This document shows positions 22,191 to 33,507 of a stretch of DNA of 64,000 nucleotides, in pieces (the first letter of the stretch is position 1; each line of letters starts with the position of its first letter). This DNA is from Strigamia acuminata (lineage: Eukaryota; Arthropoda; Chilopoda; Geophilomorpha; Linotaeniidae). The notes below the pieces were generated by a model. That model searched no databases, was not told where the DNA came from, and saw nothing but the letters and a program-made list of their open reading frames with translations. The translations under genes and the position numbers were made by a program. The stretch lies in the NCBI GenBank assembly GCA_949358305.1, contig OX442314.1, positions 59,777,369 to 59,841,368 on the forward strand, written 5' to 3'.

Positions 22191-25100
22191 AATTTAGCGT
22201 ACAAGTTAAGTATTTTGGGGTATTTGTTAATTTTGCAACTCTCTATTCTAAGTTAGCTTCTTTGGCTAAGTCCCTTTTGTTTAGCTCTGTGTCTATCACT
22301 ATGGAAGGTCTAATGAGTCAGGAGGTGGAGCAATATTTTCCATTTTGTTCGGACATTTGACTTATCGTTAATAATGAGCTGTCTGTTATGTGTAATCTCT
22401 TTAAGAGTAATTGATTGGGTATACACACTTGTGATATGTTAACTATTTAGAATTCGTTTTTGTGTTTGAATCATTTACTGTTTAGACCTGAATCACGCAC
22501 TTTTATAAATGTTTAGATTCATGGGAGTTGAAGTAAGTGTTGGTTTTGACTTTATTTTATATGCAAAATGTGTATAAACATGTTTCTTGCAGTAGCAACC
22601 TCCAAGATGGTACGTGGAATTTCTATCATGGATGAGATGATAATGATCATCGTTTTGGCAATAATTAAGTTCTTTATTATAACCATAACTCTGAATCCGG
22701 AATGTCAGTTAACACCGATTCCTGAGCGTGCATTAGGACAGATTGTTGAGCCTTTATTAATGCCTGCTGCTGAGCCATCATTAATGCCTATTGCTCTATT
22801 AATACCGTTACAAGCGCGGGCAATTCTTAATGAACTTGTATGCGCGTACAACTCATTGACATATCTCCCCTTTTGTCACCTGTTTTGGGTTATTTTCCTC
22901 TTTGAAAATAAACTGGCCTGAAACATGTGACCAAAGGTTTCCTGATTGATTAAATCATCCAAATTATTTTTAGAAGTAACTTTTGCCGTCAAAAGAGAAC
23001 AAGCTTCTGTCTCAATTAGGAGTTTTAGATTAGAAATGCGATTTTATAGTGTGTCGCAACGCACAAAGCCTATTAGCAACCCGAATTCTCATGGTTGGCT
23101 ATCTAACCAGCGCTAGTATTATAGCACCCACCTTTGCGTTCATTTTGCTCAAGAAAAAACATGTTGGTCGGTCTTAATTCGCCAACACATTTTAGCCATG
23201 ACTGTGACTTCCTGTCCATACTGGATATTTGGCAAGTATTTGCTGTCTCAATTGTGCATTTATTTCGTCATTTATGGTTTGAAGACGCGGTTTGTTGTCG
23301 GGCACCTGTCTGCATAGTAGCACCAACATAAGAGAAGAAATATTCTCTTCACAAGTGCGCTTTGTAAGTGTCGACATTCTCCCTCAGTGAAGCACGGTAT
23401 TGTTGATCTTCTGGACATCTTAATATTCCATCATGTGTTATTAATCTCATGTTTCTGGATTAATGAGATAAAATGTGCGCGAATGTAATTGTTTTAGTAT
23501 TTCATGTTTGTCTTTTAGCTTACTGATTGTAAACGTACCTTAACTTTGTATTAGGGAACATGAATCTTTTGAATATTGAGTACAACCGTACATTAGTGTT
23601 TTTCAGTAGTTTTGCATTTGATTTGTTTTTGGTACAAATACCTTGATGATATATCAAGTTTTATCGATTTTTAATGCCTTACTTTTGATATTGTAAAGGA
23701 AAAATTAATACACTGTGTATTTGATTTGTTCTACCTTGTTTGTAGCGGATTCGCGGTGAAATTACTCTCCAACCGCATCTTGTGTTAAGTTCTTGCAGAA
23801 TAAAGACGCCGTGAAGTGGGTTCGAGTATAGCTAGAGGAAAATTCCAGCCGTTCTAGTGTTAATACTAATTCTTCTAAATTTCTAAAATAAAGACAACCT
23901 GTCTTTAAAAATATAAAACAAACTTTTTTCTTTATTTTGTGAAAATATTGTCTTTTTACCAATAGTGTTGACATACCACTTGAAGGATTGATCTTATTTT
24001 CTTTTATGTATGTTTTGCACCAGTTTTTATTATAACAATCGAAATTGGAGTAATAAACATCGGATATTAATTTTGGTATTTAGTATTTACTAAGTATTTT
24101 GTTAAGTGCTGCAAGAAATACCACATTCTTCCAGATAGATAGGACTTTTAAAGTACCGTAGTGTCCATTTTTTTTTATCAACCGATCACCATCTTTGTTG
24201 AGAAAAGTGGTTGTGCACTACCTGTCCTATTTGCACTGATGACAAGCAAAACAATGGCAGCTTTCGAGACTGTTGCCACATGCCAAACGTCTGAACATAA
24301 TGCAGAATCTCGAAGCAGCGATCATTACCAACTTCAGATTTTCTCCAAGTTCCAGACGGGGGTTGGTGGTGAAAATACTAATGATTTTGGACGAGTGTGT
24401 ACAGATTTAGATTTAAAATGTGTGCTTTAGCACGTGAGTACACGTTGTACGCACTGTTTGCAAATGTTTGCATTGTTCTCCAATCCATTGTTATATAAAT
24501 GCGTTGATGTTGGGATCAACACTGTCTGTATTCATTATTGTATAAGTGTTTAGTAATCTTAAGTCAATTGGAATTGTTTAATTGTAATGATTCTTGTTTT
24601 TGTTATTTAAGTCAATAACTTTGATTGCTATTGCTATTTTATGTTAATATTTCATTGTATTTACGTTAGTTAAATGTTCATATCATATTTGATAATTGTT
24701 TATGATTTAACTTATGGATTTGTTCAATTTACAACATATCTGTGAATTTTGGATGTTGTCACATGTTTTTGATGTCATCTGACATCTTCGTCACTTGGCC
24801 TTTGATTCCACTGAATAAACATGGCCGCCATAGTTATGGAAAAATGAAAAACTCCTCTGGACAAATATTTTTCACAGCAAATTCCAACAGGTGGATCAGT
24901 TATAGTGATGTGGGCAATTGGGTTTAATACCACATCTGATTTAGCATTAATAATTCAATGACTCTTTGACTATTGCCAGGTATTGTGGAGGAAAGTGTAG
25001 CAGTTGAGCATAAGAGTGAGGTGAAAAGTATAGTGAAAATGGCCACTGCCCTTCTTTAAACCTAATTCATGTCAAAGTGCAAAAGGCAAATTAAATTGCT

Positions 25101-25601
25101 GCCAGTTGTGTCACAGTTAATCATTTAATCAACCGTACAGTTGCAATGGAATCCGTAATTTGATGGTTAATAGTTTTGGTGATTGCGGCGCATGCGATGC
25201 GTTTTTTAATTCTTGTGATCATTAAAAGTGTAAGTAAATTTTTAATTTAAATTTAATTTGGATTTAATCCTAATTATTTCTGAAGATCGTGATCTTAATA
25301 GAGATTTACGATGTAATCACAGGCGGATTTCAGTTTCTCCCGCCTTTGAGCGCTTGTTCCGGCAAGAAGACAGATGATGAGCAGAAATGGAGTCGAGAAT
25401 TCGAAAATCTGAATATTAATTATTGAATACTTGTATATCTGAATTGCAATCAGAACATCCAGCCTCAGACCAACTATCAAACATCCGTTCCTAAATGCTG
25501 CACTCGTATATCGAAATGCAGTCCTACAATATCAAACGTGATGATTGTAGAATAAAAATGAGATTGAATTGTCATTTTTTTGCTTGATTCCAGTCAAACT
25601 A
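22191..25601. other. Gene-poor stretch
   Basis: No gene can be supported. A 117-codon open frame at 22568-22921 contains one hydrophobic stretch (IMIIVLAIIKFFIITI) and a Pro/Leu-rich repeat (PLLMPAAEPSLMP) but no family motif; it follows the pol relic and may be retroelement debris. 23190-23340 (minus) reads like a short retroelement protein piece. 24430-24750 has LTR-like AT-rich sequence. Confidence 0.35.
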
Positions 25602-25694
25602 CCAGAGCTCTCATTCAGATCCACCGACACACGCCAAGCTGTCATTTTCCCCAGGGGTGACCACGAGGAGGTAGAGAGTTGGATTTTACACCCC
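25602..25694. repeat. Dispersed repeat, pair with 17528-17620
   Basis: Second 93-bp copy of the CAGGGGTGACCACG unit. Confidence 0.6.
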
Positions 25695-26569
25695 TGATCA
25701 AATCAAAGCAAATCAAATGAACCTTCCGTGTCGAATGATTTTTCTAAATAGTGCCTTGAAAACGAAAAAAAATGATAAATATTCACGAAATAGACATTTA
25801 AGCAGATTAAATGACTAATTCTGATTCGCAAGGTTTAGATTAAATTCCAAAATGGTCTCCAATACGCAATAAAAGTCAAACGTGAGCCACTGAAACACCT
25901 CAAAATTAATTAAATTAATTTACGTATCATTTTAATGGTGTTCGTTTACTCACAATATCGCCGCCATCTTGGAACCACTTTGGAGCCGAGGTCATTTAGA
26001 GTTAGGACTAATTGGCTAACAGTTGTTATTCCAAACTGGCACTATCTCCGTGAAATGAGAAAATTTCGAAATTGAAAGCGATGTGAAAGGAAAAACGAAT
26101 AATGGAAGGAAAATACAAATCCAAGTCCAAATCAAACCGGGCGCCATCTTCGTTCTCCCAAACAACTTCCCTAGGAATGATACAAATAAATCGTGAGAAA
26201 AAATTAAAACAAACAAATTAGAGACGAACCAAGGAATATTCGTTCGTGATTAAACCTAACAATCCTGATCCTGTCAACGAGAACGACGAGCAACAAAATC
26301 CAACGACGGCATCCATTGTGAAAAATTTCCTCTAACAAAACGGAGCTAGTTCTGCGCATGCGCAAACATATCAGCTCGTGAGCACTCCTGCCATCTAGTG
26401 AGCAAAAAACAAACAAATAGTGCGGCTGAAAATACTTGTACAGTCAGTCTCGTCCAAGAGTCAGTGAACGCAAATTATTATTTTTTCGCAATCCAAGAAT
26501 GAAATATTCTTCGTGTCTTGTTTAATTTTGTACCAAGAAATTATACTGTACTGTATTGCGTAGGGAAGA
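25695..26569. repeat. Non-coding; copy of the 3.0-3.5 kb segment
   Basis: About 26048-26452 matches 3022-3478 (see that entry). The rest is AT-rich and empty. At about 26560 the sequence joins the 3' end of an LRR gene tail (GATGAAGATTAAAGAATGTGG), which leads into the upstream block of copy 5. Confidence 0.55.
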
Positions 26570-26751
26570 TGAAGATTAAAGAATGTGGCGGTTAGAATTT
26601 CTTTTTCCAATTTATCACTTCACCGCACAGCAGAAACTTCTGCAACTTCACCACAGCTTCTCTTCAAATTCATATTTCATAGATTAATTAGTGGAAAATA
26701 AAAATAGTAAAATAAAAAATGCAATTACCGAATTTAACATTACGTCGTCGA

Positions 26752-26805
26752 ACGTTCTCGACGTGCACGTCTCCCAAACGTTACCAATACAATGCATATA
26801 TAAAG
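26752..26805 (+). promoter_or_regulatory. Promoter of LDVPSF copy 5
   Basis: Intact proximal element at 26752-26785 and TATATAAAG at 26797-26805, 33 bp before the ATG at 26839. Confidence 0.65.
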
Positions 26806-26838
26806 GAAGACTTCCACAAACCAATCGAACCAACAATC

Positions 26839-27945
26839 ATGAGATTCGTCTTGGACGTGCCGAGTTTCGAACACATTTTACTCGCCGAGACTGCAGTTTC
26901 ACTTTGGAAAAATCACTTCGATGTGCATCGTGATTGGGAGTTTAATTGCAGCTACACGAGTCGCTGGATCAAACTAGAAGACGATGTTTGCAAACAAGTG
27001 GATTCCTTGCCCATTCGACACTACTTGAAACCCATGTTATGCATATTTGTCAGTCGAGTTGGGAGACAATTATTCGAATGAATCGAATACATATTTATCC
27101 GCGTGCTTCAACAAATCGAGATGGAATTTGTGCAAGAAATCATCCACGCGTCCCGATGGACGGCACACGGCAAATTAAATACAACCGAATCAGCTCGCGC
27201 TCTGGTACATTTAAAACACTTGAATGTCGTAGACAGATTCGAAATTGCGTGTATTTTCTGCGTGGAAGACTCAGTCGAGGATCTTTGGAACGAATTGACC
27301 AACGATTTAAAGCGAAAGGTTTACGAGAGGGATCCTAACGATGCATATTTAAGCGTAATGTTTGATTTTTGGTTAAAGAATCGGTTGAAAGCAGATTTTA
27401 GCCCAATAAGCGACTTGAAAGTCGAGATGTCGCTGAGGAGCGTGAGATACCAAAATTTAAGCGCGGTGCAATATTTCTGGTCGATAATGAGCGAAGACGA
27501 ACGAAAGGAAGTCTTCTTCAATTGCATCCAAACAAATAGCGAATTTTCTGATTTGATTAATGCAATATTCGATGATCATATCAAGTCCACTCGTGGTCGA
27601 TGTTTCGGTTTAGACGTCATGTATTTTCTGCTTTCGCAGTTGGACGAGCGGCAAGTGGACGCCATTTACGATTCGGACGTCGGAAAACAATTGTATTTAG
27701 TCCTTTTGCTGGACTTTGTGTACGTGGAATTTTTTACGGCTACTTTATATCGGATTTACGACAAGCTTTCGGAGGAAGTTTTTTACTTAACACTCACTTG
27801 TATCGTGTTGGTTCAATTGAGATGTTTGGAAGACGCCGATCATCTGGCGAAGGTCAGAGATTGTTTGACGGATTTTTGGTTGCAGGCTCCGGCCGAGACG
27901 AGGAGGCGTATTTCCGTGGTGGATAGTCGTTTTTCGCTTACACTC
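26839..27945 (+). pseudogene. LDVPSF copy 5, nonsense codon, fused to an LRR gene
   Basis: Begins MRFVLDVPSF and is open for 80 codons; the conserved Trp after QLFE is TGA (27079-27081), so translation stops. The frame then continues open from 27103 with the family blocks HASRWTAHGK, CIFCVEDSVEDLW, LDERQVDAIYDSDV and VRDCLTDFWLQAPAE. After VVDSRFS (about 27938) the sequence switches to the interior of an LRR gene in another frame, ending at 27996. Thus it lacks the last ~45 family residues. Pseudogene by two independent lesions. Confidence 0.8.
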
Positions 27946-28817
27946 TCGTCAATGTCGAGGGTGCGTTCATCCTTCTCGACCAATTGCCCCTTTTAAAACA
28001 ATTCAGAATTGATAAGTACTACTATGTGTTTTTATTTCGTATGGTAAAACAGCAATGCTTAGTACACGCGTCGTTTCGCAATTATTGTATCGAGAAAAGC
28101 GACATTATGATACAGGACGATGAAGATTTCGCCATTTTGACTTCGATTTTCCTAAATTTACGTAATTTCAGACTTTCTTCGCCGTGTCTAGAGAAACCTC
28201 TGAATATTAATGTTGTATTCAAACACAACATAATGCAACGATTGAAAAATCTTGATATGTACGTTCTTCAATTGGTCGATATTCGGCTCGTCGCGCGCTC
28301 TTGTCCGGTGTTGGAGACGTTAATGTTGGCCGATTGTAGCGTCGTCGACGCCGCACGTTTTCAGAGTTCGGCCGGACGTGTTCTGTTCAAGAATCTGCGC
28401 GAACTGCATTTGTTTAATACTAGCAATGATGAAGGATTAATCGAAAGGAGCCGCATTACTGAAGTACAAATAAAAATGTTTCTAACACAATGTCCGAACG
28501 TAAAAATCTTGTTGTTAACTTGTTGTCGAGTACTTACGGACGGAATGATGTCGGAAGTTGCCGAGTCGAATGCACTTCGAAGTCTCGAATATTTATTGCT
28601 TACTTCCTGTAATTCAATCAATGTGGATTCGGTCATGAAATTGTTGCAGATCGAAAATCGTTTGACTAAATTAGGGTTAATTCATTGCGTTAATATCGGC
28701 TGTTCAGCATATAATGAAATTGCCGCTTATGTTCAAAGTAAAAATTTGGATTTGCATGTTGTGCATGAAAATCAACAAGTTTATGCCGACGAAGATGTAT
28801 TCGACGATGAAGATTAA
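27946..28817 (+). pseudogene. LRR protein, C-terminal two-thirds, fused behind copy 5
   Basis: Matches 50570-50780 and 50930-51869. From 27984 it is open for 277 codons, but that frame lacks an ATG at its beginning; the first Met is in FRMVKQQ. It contains LRR segments (LKNLDMYVLQLVDIRLVARSCPVLETLMLADC, split for reading as several repeats; LRSLEYLLLTSCNSI; LTKLGLIHCVNI) and an acidic tail ending DVFDDED. This is the only copy with an undamaged second half. The first ~190 residues are missing because of the fusion at 27938. 3' end leads directly into the next unit's upstream block. Confidence 0.7.
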
Positions 28818-29001
28818 AGAATGTGGCGGCTAGGATTTCTTTTTCCAATTTCTCACTTCACTGCACAGCAGAAACTTCTGTAACTTCACTGCGCAGCTTC
28901 GGTTTAAATTCATATTTTATGCGACTAATTAGCGAAAAATTAAAATAATTAATGAATTACCGAATTGAATTCAATTCCCGAATTTAACATTACGTCGTCG
29001 T

Positions 29002-29055
29002 ACGTTCTCGACGTGCACGTCCCCTAAACGTTACCAATAAAATGTATACATAAAG
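29002..29055 (+). promoter_or_regulatory. Promoter of LDVPSF copy 6
   Basis: Proximal element 29002-29035; GACGTGCACGTC is kept but the next bases are CCCCTAAACGTT instead of TCCCAAACGTT and the first AACGTT is TACGTT. TATACATAAAG at 29045-29055, 33 bp before the ATG. Confidence 0.6.
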
Positions 29056-29088
29056 AAAGATTGCAGATCTCCATCAATCAATCAAACC

Positions 29089-30336
29089 ATGAAATTCACC
29101 TTGAACGTGCCGAGTTTCGAACACATTTTACTCGCCGAGACTGCAGTTTCACTTTGGAAAAATCACTTCAATTTTCATCTTGATTGGGAGTTTAATGGCA
29201 GCTACACGAGTCGCTGGATCAAACTCGAAAGAGATGTTTGCAAACAAGTGCATTCCTTGCCCATTCCACACAACTTAAAACCTGCATTGTGCATATTTAT
29301 CACACGCGTCGGAAAACAATTATTCGAATGGATCGAATACATGTTTCTCCGCGTGCTGAAACAAATCCGGATGGAATTCTTACAAGTAATCATCCACGCG
29401 TCCCAATGGACGGTACACGGCAAATTAAATGCAACCGAATCAGCCCGAGCTCTGGCACATCTATCAAATTTGAACGTCATAGACAGATTCGAAATTGCGT
29501 GTATTTTCTGTATAGAAGACGCAGTCGAGGATCTTTGGAACGAATTCACCGACGATTTGCAGCGACAGGTTTTCGCGACGGATCCTGACGACGCGCATTT
29601 ACAAAGCGTGATGTTTGATTATTGGGAAGAGAATCTGTTTGAAGCAGATTTAAGCCGAATAAGCGAGAGGAAAGTCGAGATGTTTCTAAGGAGCGTGAGA
29701 TACCGAAACCAAAGCGCGGTGCAATATTTCTGGTCGATAATGAGCGAGGACGAACGAAGAGAAGTCTTCTTCGATTGCATCCAAACAGACAGCGAATTTG
29801 ATCGTTTGATTAATGCAGTACTCGATGATCACATCAAGTCCACTCGTGGTCGCTGTTTCGGGATAGACGTCGTGTATTTTCTGCTTTCGCAGTTGGACGA
29901 GCAGCAAGTGGACGCCATTTTCGAATCGGACATCGAACATCACTTTTATTTAGTTCTTTTACTGGACTTTTTGTACGTGCAGTTTTTTGCGGCTACTTTA
30001 GATCGGATTTACATCGAAATTTCGGAGGTTGTTTTTTATTCAACACTCAGTAGTATCGTATGTATTCAATCGAGTTGCTTGGAAGATTGCGATCATCTGG
30101 CTAAGGTCAGGGACTGTTTGACGGATTTTTGGATTCAGGCTCCGGCCGAAATGAGGAGACAGGATTTCGGTGTGGATAGTAGTTTTTCCGACATTTTTCT
30201 TTGTTTGTTTTCAATGAAAGATTTGGCCAATATCGAGTTGCTCTTGCGTGGCTTGAGCGCGGAACATAAAAAGAGAATCGTGTCAAAATTCGTTTCCAGG
30301 CCCTCGGCTGACATGAGAATTTCGTTGTCGAATTAA
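29089..30336 (+). CDS. LDVPSF-family protein, copy 6, intact
   Basis: 415 residues from MKFTLNVPSF. All conserved blocks are present (HASQWTVHGK, CIFCIEDAVEDLW, LDEQQVDAIFESDI, VRDCLTDFWIQAPAE, NIELLLRGLSAEHKKRI). Ends PSADMRISLSN; in copies 3 and 4 the stop comes directly after the ADI/ANI residues, so the last six residues come from sequence that is 3' UTR in those paralogues. It is closest to truncated copy 2 (shared ATDPDDAHLQSVMFDYWE-like region and FESDV/I). Promoter and TATA box present. Function unknown; intact frame suggests it is working. Confidence 0.85.
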   Translation: MKFTLNVPSFEHILLAETAVSLWKNHFNFHLDWEFNGSYTSRWIKLERDVCKQVHSLPIPHNLKPALCIFITRVGKQLFEWIEYMFLRVLKQIRMEFLQVIIHASQWTVHGKLNATESARALAHLSNLNVIDRFEIACIFCIEDAVEDLWNEFTDDLQRQVFATDPDDAHLQSVMFDYWEENLFEADLSRISERKVEMFLRSVRYRNQSAVQYFWSIMSEDERREVFFDCIQTDSEFDRLINAVLDDHIKSTRGRCFGIDVVYFLLSQLDEQQVDAIFESDIEHHFYLVLLLDFLYVQFFAATLDRIYIEISEVVFYSTLSSIVCIQSSCLEDCDHLAKVRDCLTDFWIQAPAEMRRQDFGVDSSFSDIFLCLFSMKDLANIELLLRGLSAEHKKRIVSKFVSRPSADMRISLSN

Positions 30337-31018
30337 CAATTGAAAAGGTAAGTCGTTATCGACAAAGTAATAAATTTAATTACTGGTAGTTAAATGCTGT
30401 CAAGCTATCATCAATAATTGTATAATCAATAATTCAAAATCCTATTTTATACTGAACTTCAAAGCATGTACCGGCAAACCTTGAGGTACCGTATCATTTG
30501 TGACCAGCTGCAATGCAAGGCACTTGGTGCAACTCTTGCGCCTCGTGTGTTTCTTGCGCACCTGTTGTGGTCCCTTGCAATCAGGTGTAGCTGCGGGCCC
30601 TTGATTGGTGGAATCAGGCCCCCGAAAGTGTCCTTCCGGAAGTAGGTGAGCCCCGCGGAGGCCCAAGAGATGTTCTTCTAGTCAGCAAAGGCAAACCGAT
30701 GCATCCCAACCGTCTCCCAAAATTTTTCTCTGGGACAAAAGAAAATATCTACCGAGAAGAAGAAAGTGCAGCACTTGCATTCAATGTATTGCATAGGCAA
30801 GATGAAGATTAAAGAATGTGGCAGTTAGAATTTCTTTTTCCAATTTCTCACTTCACTGCACAGCAGTTACTTTTGTAACTTCACTGCGCAGCTTCTCTTT
30901 AAATTCATATTTTATGCGATTAACATGTGCTGGCAAGCTTTGGAATTTTACCCGCTCCCTTGTGTTTCCACATTTAGTCAGGGGGGCCAAGTAGTCTTGA
31001 GCATGGGGTTCCGAGTAG
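30337..31018. repeat. Intergenic with reversed solo-LTR fragment and orphan upstream block
   Basis: 30498-30665 is the 3' part of the TGTGAGTGTT LTR family in reverse orientation (TGTGACCAGCTGC at 30498). At about 30800-30910 the LRR-tail/upstream block (GAAGATTAAAGAATGTGG, CACTTCACTGCACAGCAG) recurs but runs into other repeats instead of a promoter and gene. Confidence 0.6.
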
Positions 31019-32017
31019 TCGCAGCCCGCGGTCGTGCCTGCTGCCCGGCCGGTCAAAAAGAACATTGCTTTGTTTCCCAGAAGTCGCTACAAGAGTGGTC
31101 TCGTCCTACTCTTAGACTTCTAAACCCTATGTTTAGAAAGCCTAATAAAACGGTTCTGTCCATCCGTCCCTCTGTCCACATCAATTCCGCAAAAACTATA
31201 GCAGCTAGAGCCAAACGGACAACTCAGCATTATTATTATTAGGTTCAGGTATTTTCGTATTTTTCCGACCTCTGGTTTAATAAAAAAAAAAAACGGTTTT
31301 ATTTGACTTTTAGCGTTCTGTTACACCTGCTACCGGAAATGACGTATTATATTTTTTAGACTTGCCGCCAGAAGTCGCTGATGGCTGTTGTTGGGCTATC
31401 TTACGGAATTCGATTATTTTTTATCCAATTTTGGTGGAATTTTGTTTGTTGTTGCTCTATTTTGGCCAATATTTTTTTTTTTATTACTTTGTTTTCTTTT
31501 ATTTTGGTGTTTAATTTAGGGACAGACGGACATATATATTTATATATATATATTTAGAAATCTAAGATGTAATGCTTCCATGCATTACAGATATTTACTT
31601 GTATTAAATGGAATGCGGAATCACAAAAGAGTTGTTCAAGAATCGTCAAGCTCAACTAGAATCCCAAATTGAAAAGTTGGCAACATGTTAAAATTGAATA
31701 CAAAATATTAAATCCAGTTTCACAGAATAATAAACGATAGAACATTAAAGGGAATATACCCAAATCGGAATATATAAATCAAATAAAATGACATTAAAAC
31801 ACTAGAACAATTGAATAAAAACAGACAAACACTAATGCAAGGTTATCAAATTAAGAAATATAAAATGAAATAAATGACACTGAAACATTACATCAAAGGA
31901 AATAAAAAATACACAAATGTTAAATGCGGGATAAAAATACAAAATAACAAATAAAATCAACACATTAAAGGGAATGTGAACCTGGAGTAAAAAGCCAGTT
32001 TTCACACTTGCCCATTC
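31019..32017. other. Dispersed repeat and AT-rich sequence
   Basis: 31019-31097 matches 12294-12372. A motif TCCATCCGTCCCTCTGTCC at 31160 is of a kind common in arthropod repeats. 31250-31600 has A and T runs and a TATATA stretch. No gene. Confidence 0.4.
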
Positions 32018-32168
32018 CGTTGTGGATAGTAGTTTTTCGGACATTTTTCTTTGTTTGTTCGCAACGAAAGATTTGGCCAATATCGAGTTGCTCTTGCGTG
32101 GCTTGAGCGCGGAACACAGAAAGAGAATCGTGTCGAAATTAGTTTCCATGCCCTCGGCTGACATATGA
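32018..32168 (+). pseudogene. LDVPSF C-terminal fragment
   Basis: Reads VVDSSFSDIFLCLFATKDLANIELLLRGLSAEHRKRIVSK in pieces and ends with the normal stop after PSADI (TGA at 32166). The upstream 360 codons are absent. It resembles the end of copy 6 most closely. Confidence 0.8.
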
Positions 32169-32805
32169 GAATTTCGTTGCCGAATTAACAAGAAATTCTC
32201 AACTTTAAAAAGAGTGTACCGCCCAGTCCTCTAACATTTTGTTAATCTCAAGTTGACCTCTAGATGACCACTAGTAGACAACTAGTTGATGGATGACAAT
32301 GGCTGACCTAAATGAACAGTGGAAGCTTTGTTCATATCTAATGTTGCCTGGATTGTTGATATCTGGATTCAATGCTTAATATTTATAGAGAAGTCTTAAA
32401 TAGAAGTTATCTAAACTCTAAACTCTAATATGCAAATGTTAGCTACATGAATACATTAAGTATGACTAAGCAAAAGGAGTAAAGTCAAAAACCTTTAATT
32501 AAATATTCATAAGTTTAATGAAAACAAATGCCAAAGTTATTCTCTATAAAATATACAAAACATCAAATCAAAACTGCTAAATGAACTATACAGGGTGGTT
32601 CAAAAAGTCTGGTTCACAGTAAATAATTTCCAAACCGTTTTAGATGTTGATTCAGCAAAATGATTGTTAAGGTAGTATGTCGGGGGAAATCCAATTATGA
32701 TATCTAATTTGACCTCTGAGGTCATCTTCAAAGTCATCCATATTGACGACTGGGTTTCAGGAGACACATTGTCCAAAGTCCAAACACCCTCTAGACACAG
32801 TCACG
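32169..32805. other. Non-coding stretch
   Basis: Nothing gene-like. ACAGGGTGGTTCAAAAAGTC at 32590 resembles a common arthropod transposon terminus, but no matching opposite end was found. Confidence 0.35.
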
Positions 32806-33003
32806 TGGTTTGGCTTGTGCCAAACCAAATAATCAAAATAATAACTCAAATGTCTCGAAATACAAGCGAAATCACCACAGAGTGTGCCAATTTCAAACAA
32901 ATCTCTAAATTTAAATTTCTAAATAAATAATTTGAGAAAAATGATTCTCGCAGACGATTTTAACGCATTTCACTTGTGAATGTTCGGACGGACGCCACGT
33001 GGT
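32806..33003. repeat. Segment duplicated at 18481-18705
   Basis: Same order of sequence as at 18481, again ending in about 30 bp of the TGTGARTGTTCGG LTR family at 32977. It lies upstream of LDVPSF copy 8. Confidence 0.65.
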
Positions 33004-33417
33004 CAGAGGATCAGCCTACGTTGCAAACAATCCGAGATCTGCTTTAACTAGCAAAAATGAGCACATCAGTACTTTCCACTACAAAGGTGCTGACCAACAC
33101 AAAAATGGTAATCAGTCGATCTAATAGGCCTCCGGATCCAATGTGTAACATCCCATTTTTTATCAAAAAGCTGTCGACAAGAATTTCTAAATGTTCCGGT
33201 AGTAATAATTCTTTATCAGATAATAAATGGAAAATTTATTGTTTACGGAATTGTGATTGTCATTAAATTTCAATGAAGGTAAGCAGAACAGACATGACAT
33301 CTACACTTCTCTTTAAATTCATATTTTACGCAATTAATTGGCGATAAAAAAAATAATTAACGAATTATTTCTTTTTAATAATAAATCCAATTACCGAAAT
33401 TAACATTACGTCGTCGA

Positions 33418-33476
33418 ACGTTCTCGACGTGCACGTCTCCCAAACGTTACCAATAAAACGTATACAGTATATAAAG
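33418..33476 (+). promoter_or_regulatory. Promoter of LDVPSF copy 8
   Basis: Intact proximal element at 33418-33451 and TATATAAAG at 33468-33476, 32 bp before the ATG at 33508. The TATA spacing (TATACAGTATATAAAGC) matches copy 4. Confidence 0.65.
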
Positions 33477-33507
33477 CAACATTGCAGATCAATCAAACCA
33501 TTCAATC

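Noticed and set aside
22568-22921. 117-codon ORF with a hydrophobic segment
   Set aside because: No promoter, no paralogue, and sits behind a decayed pol in repeat-rich DNA; one hydrophobic run is not enough for a membrane-protein call.
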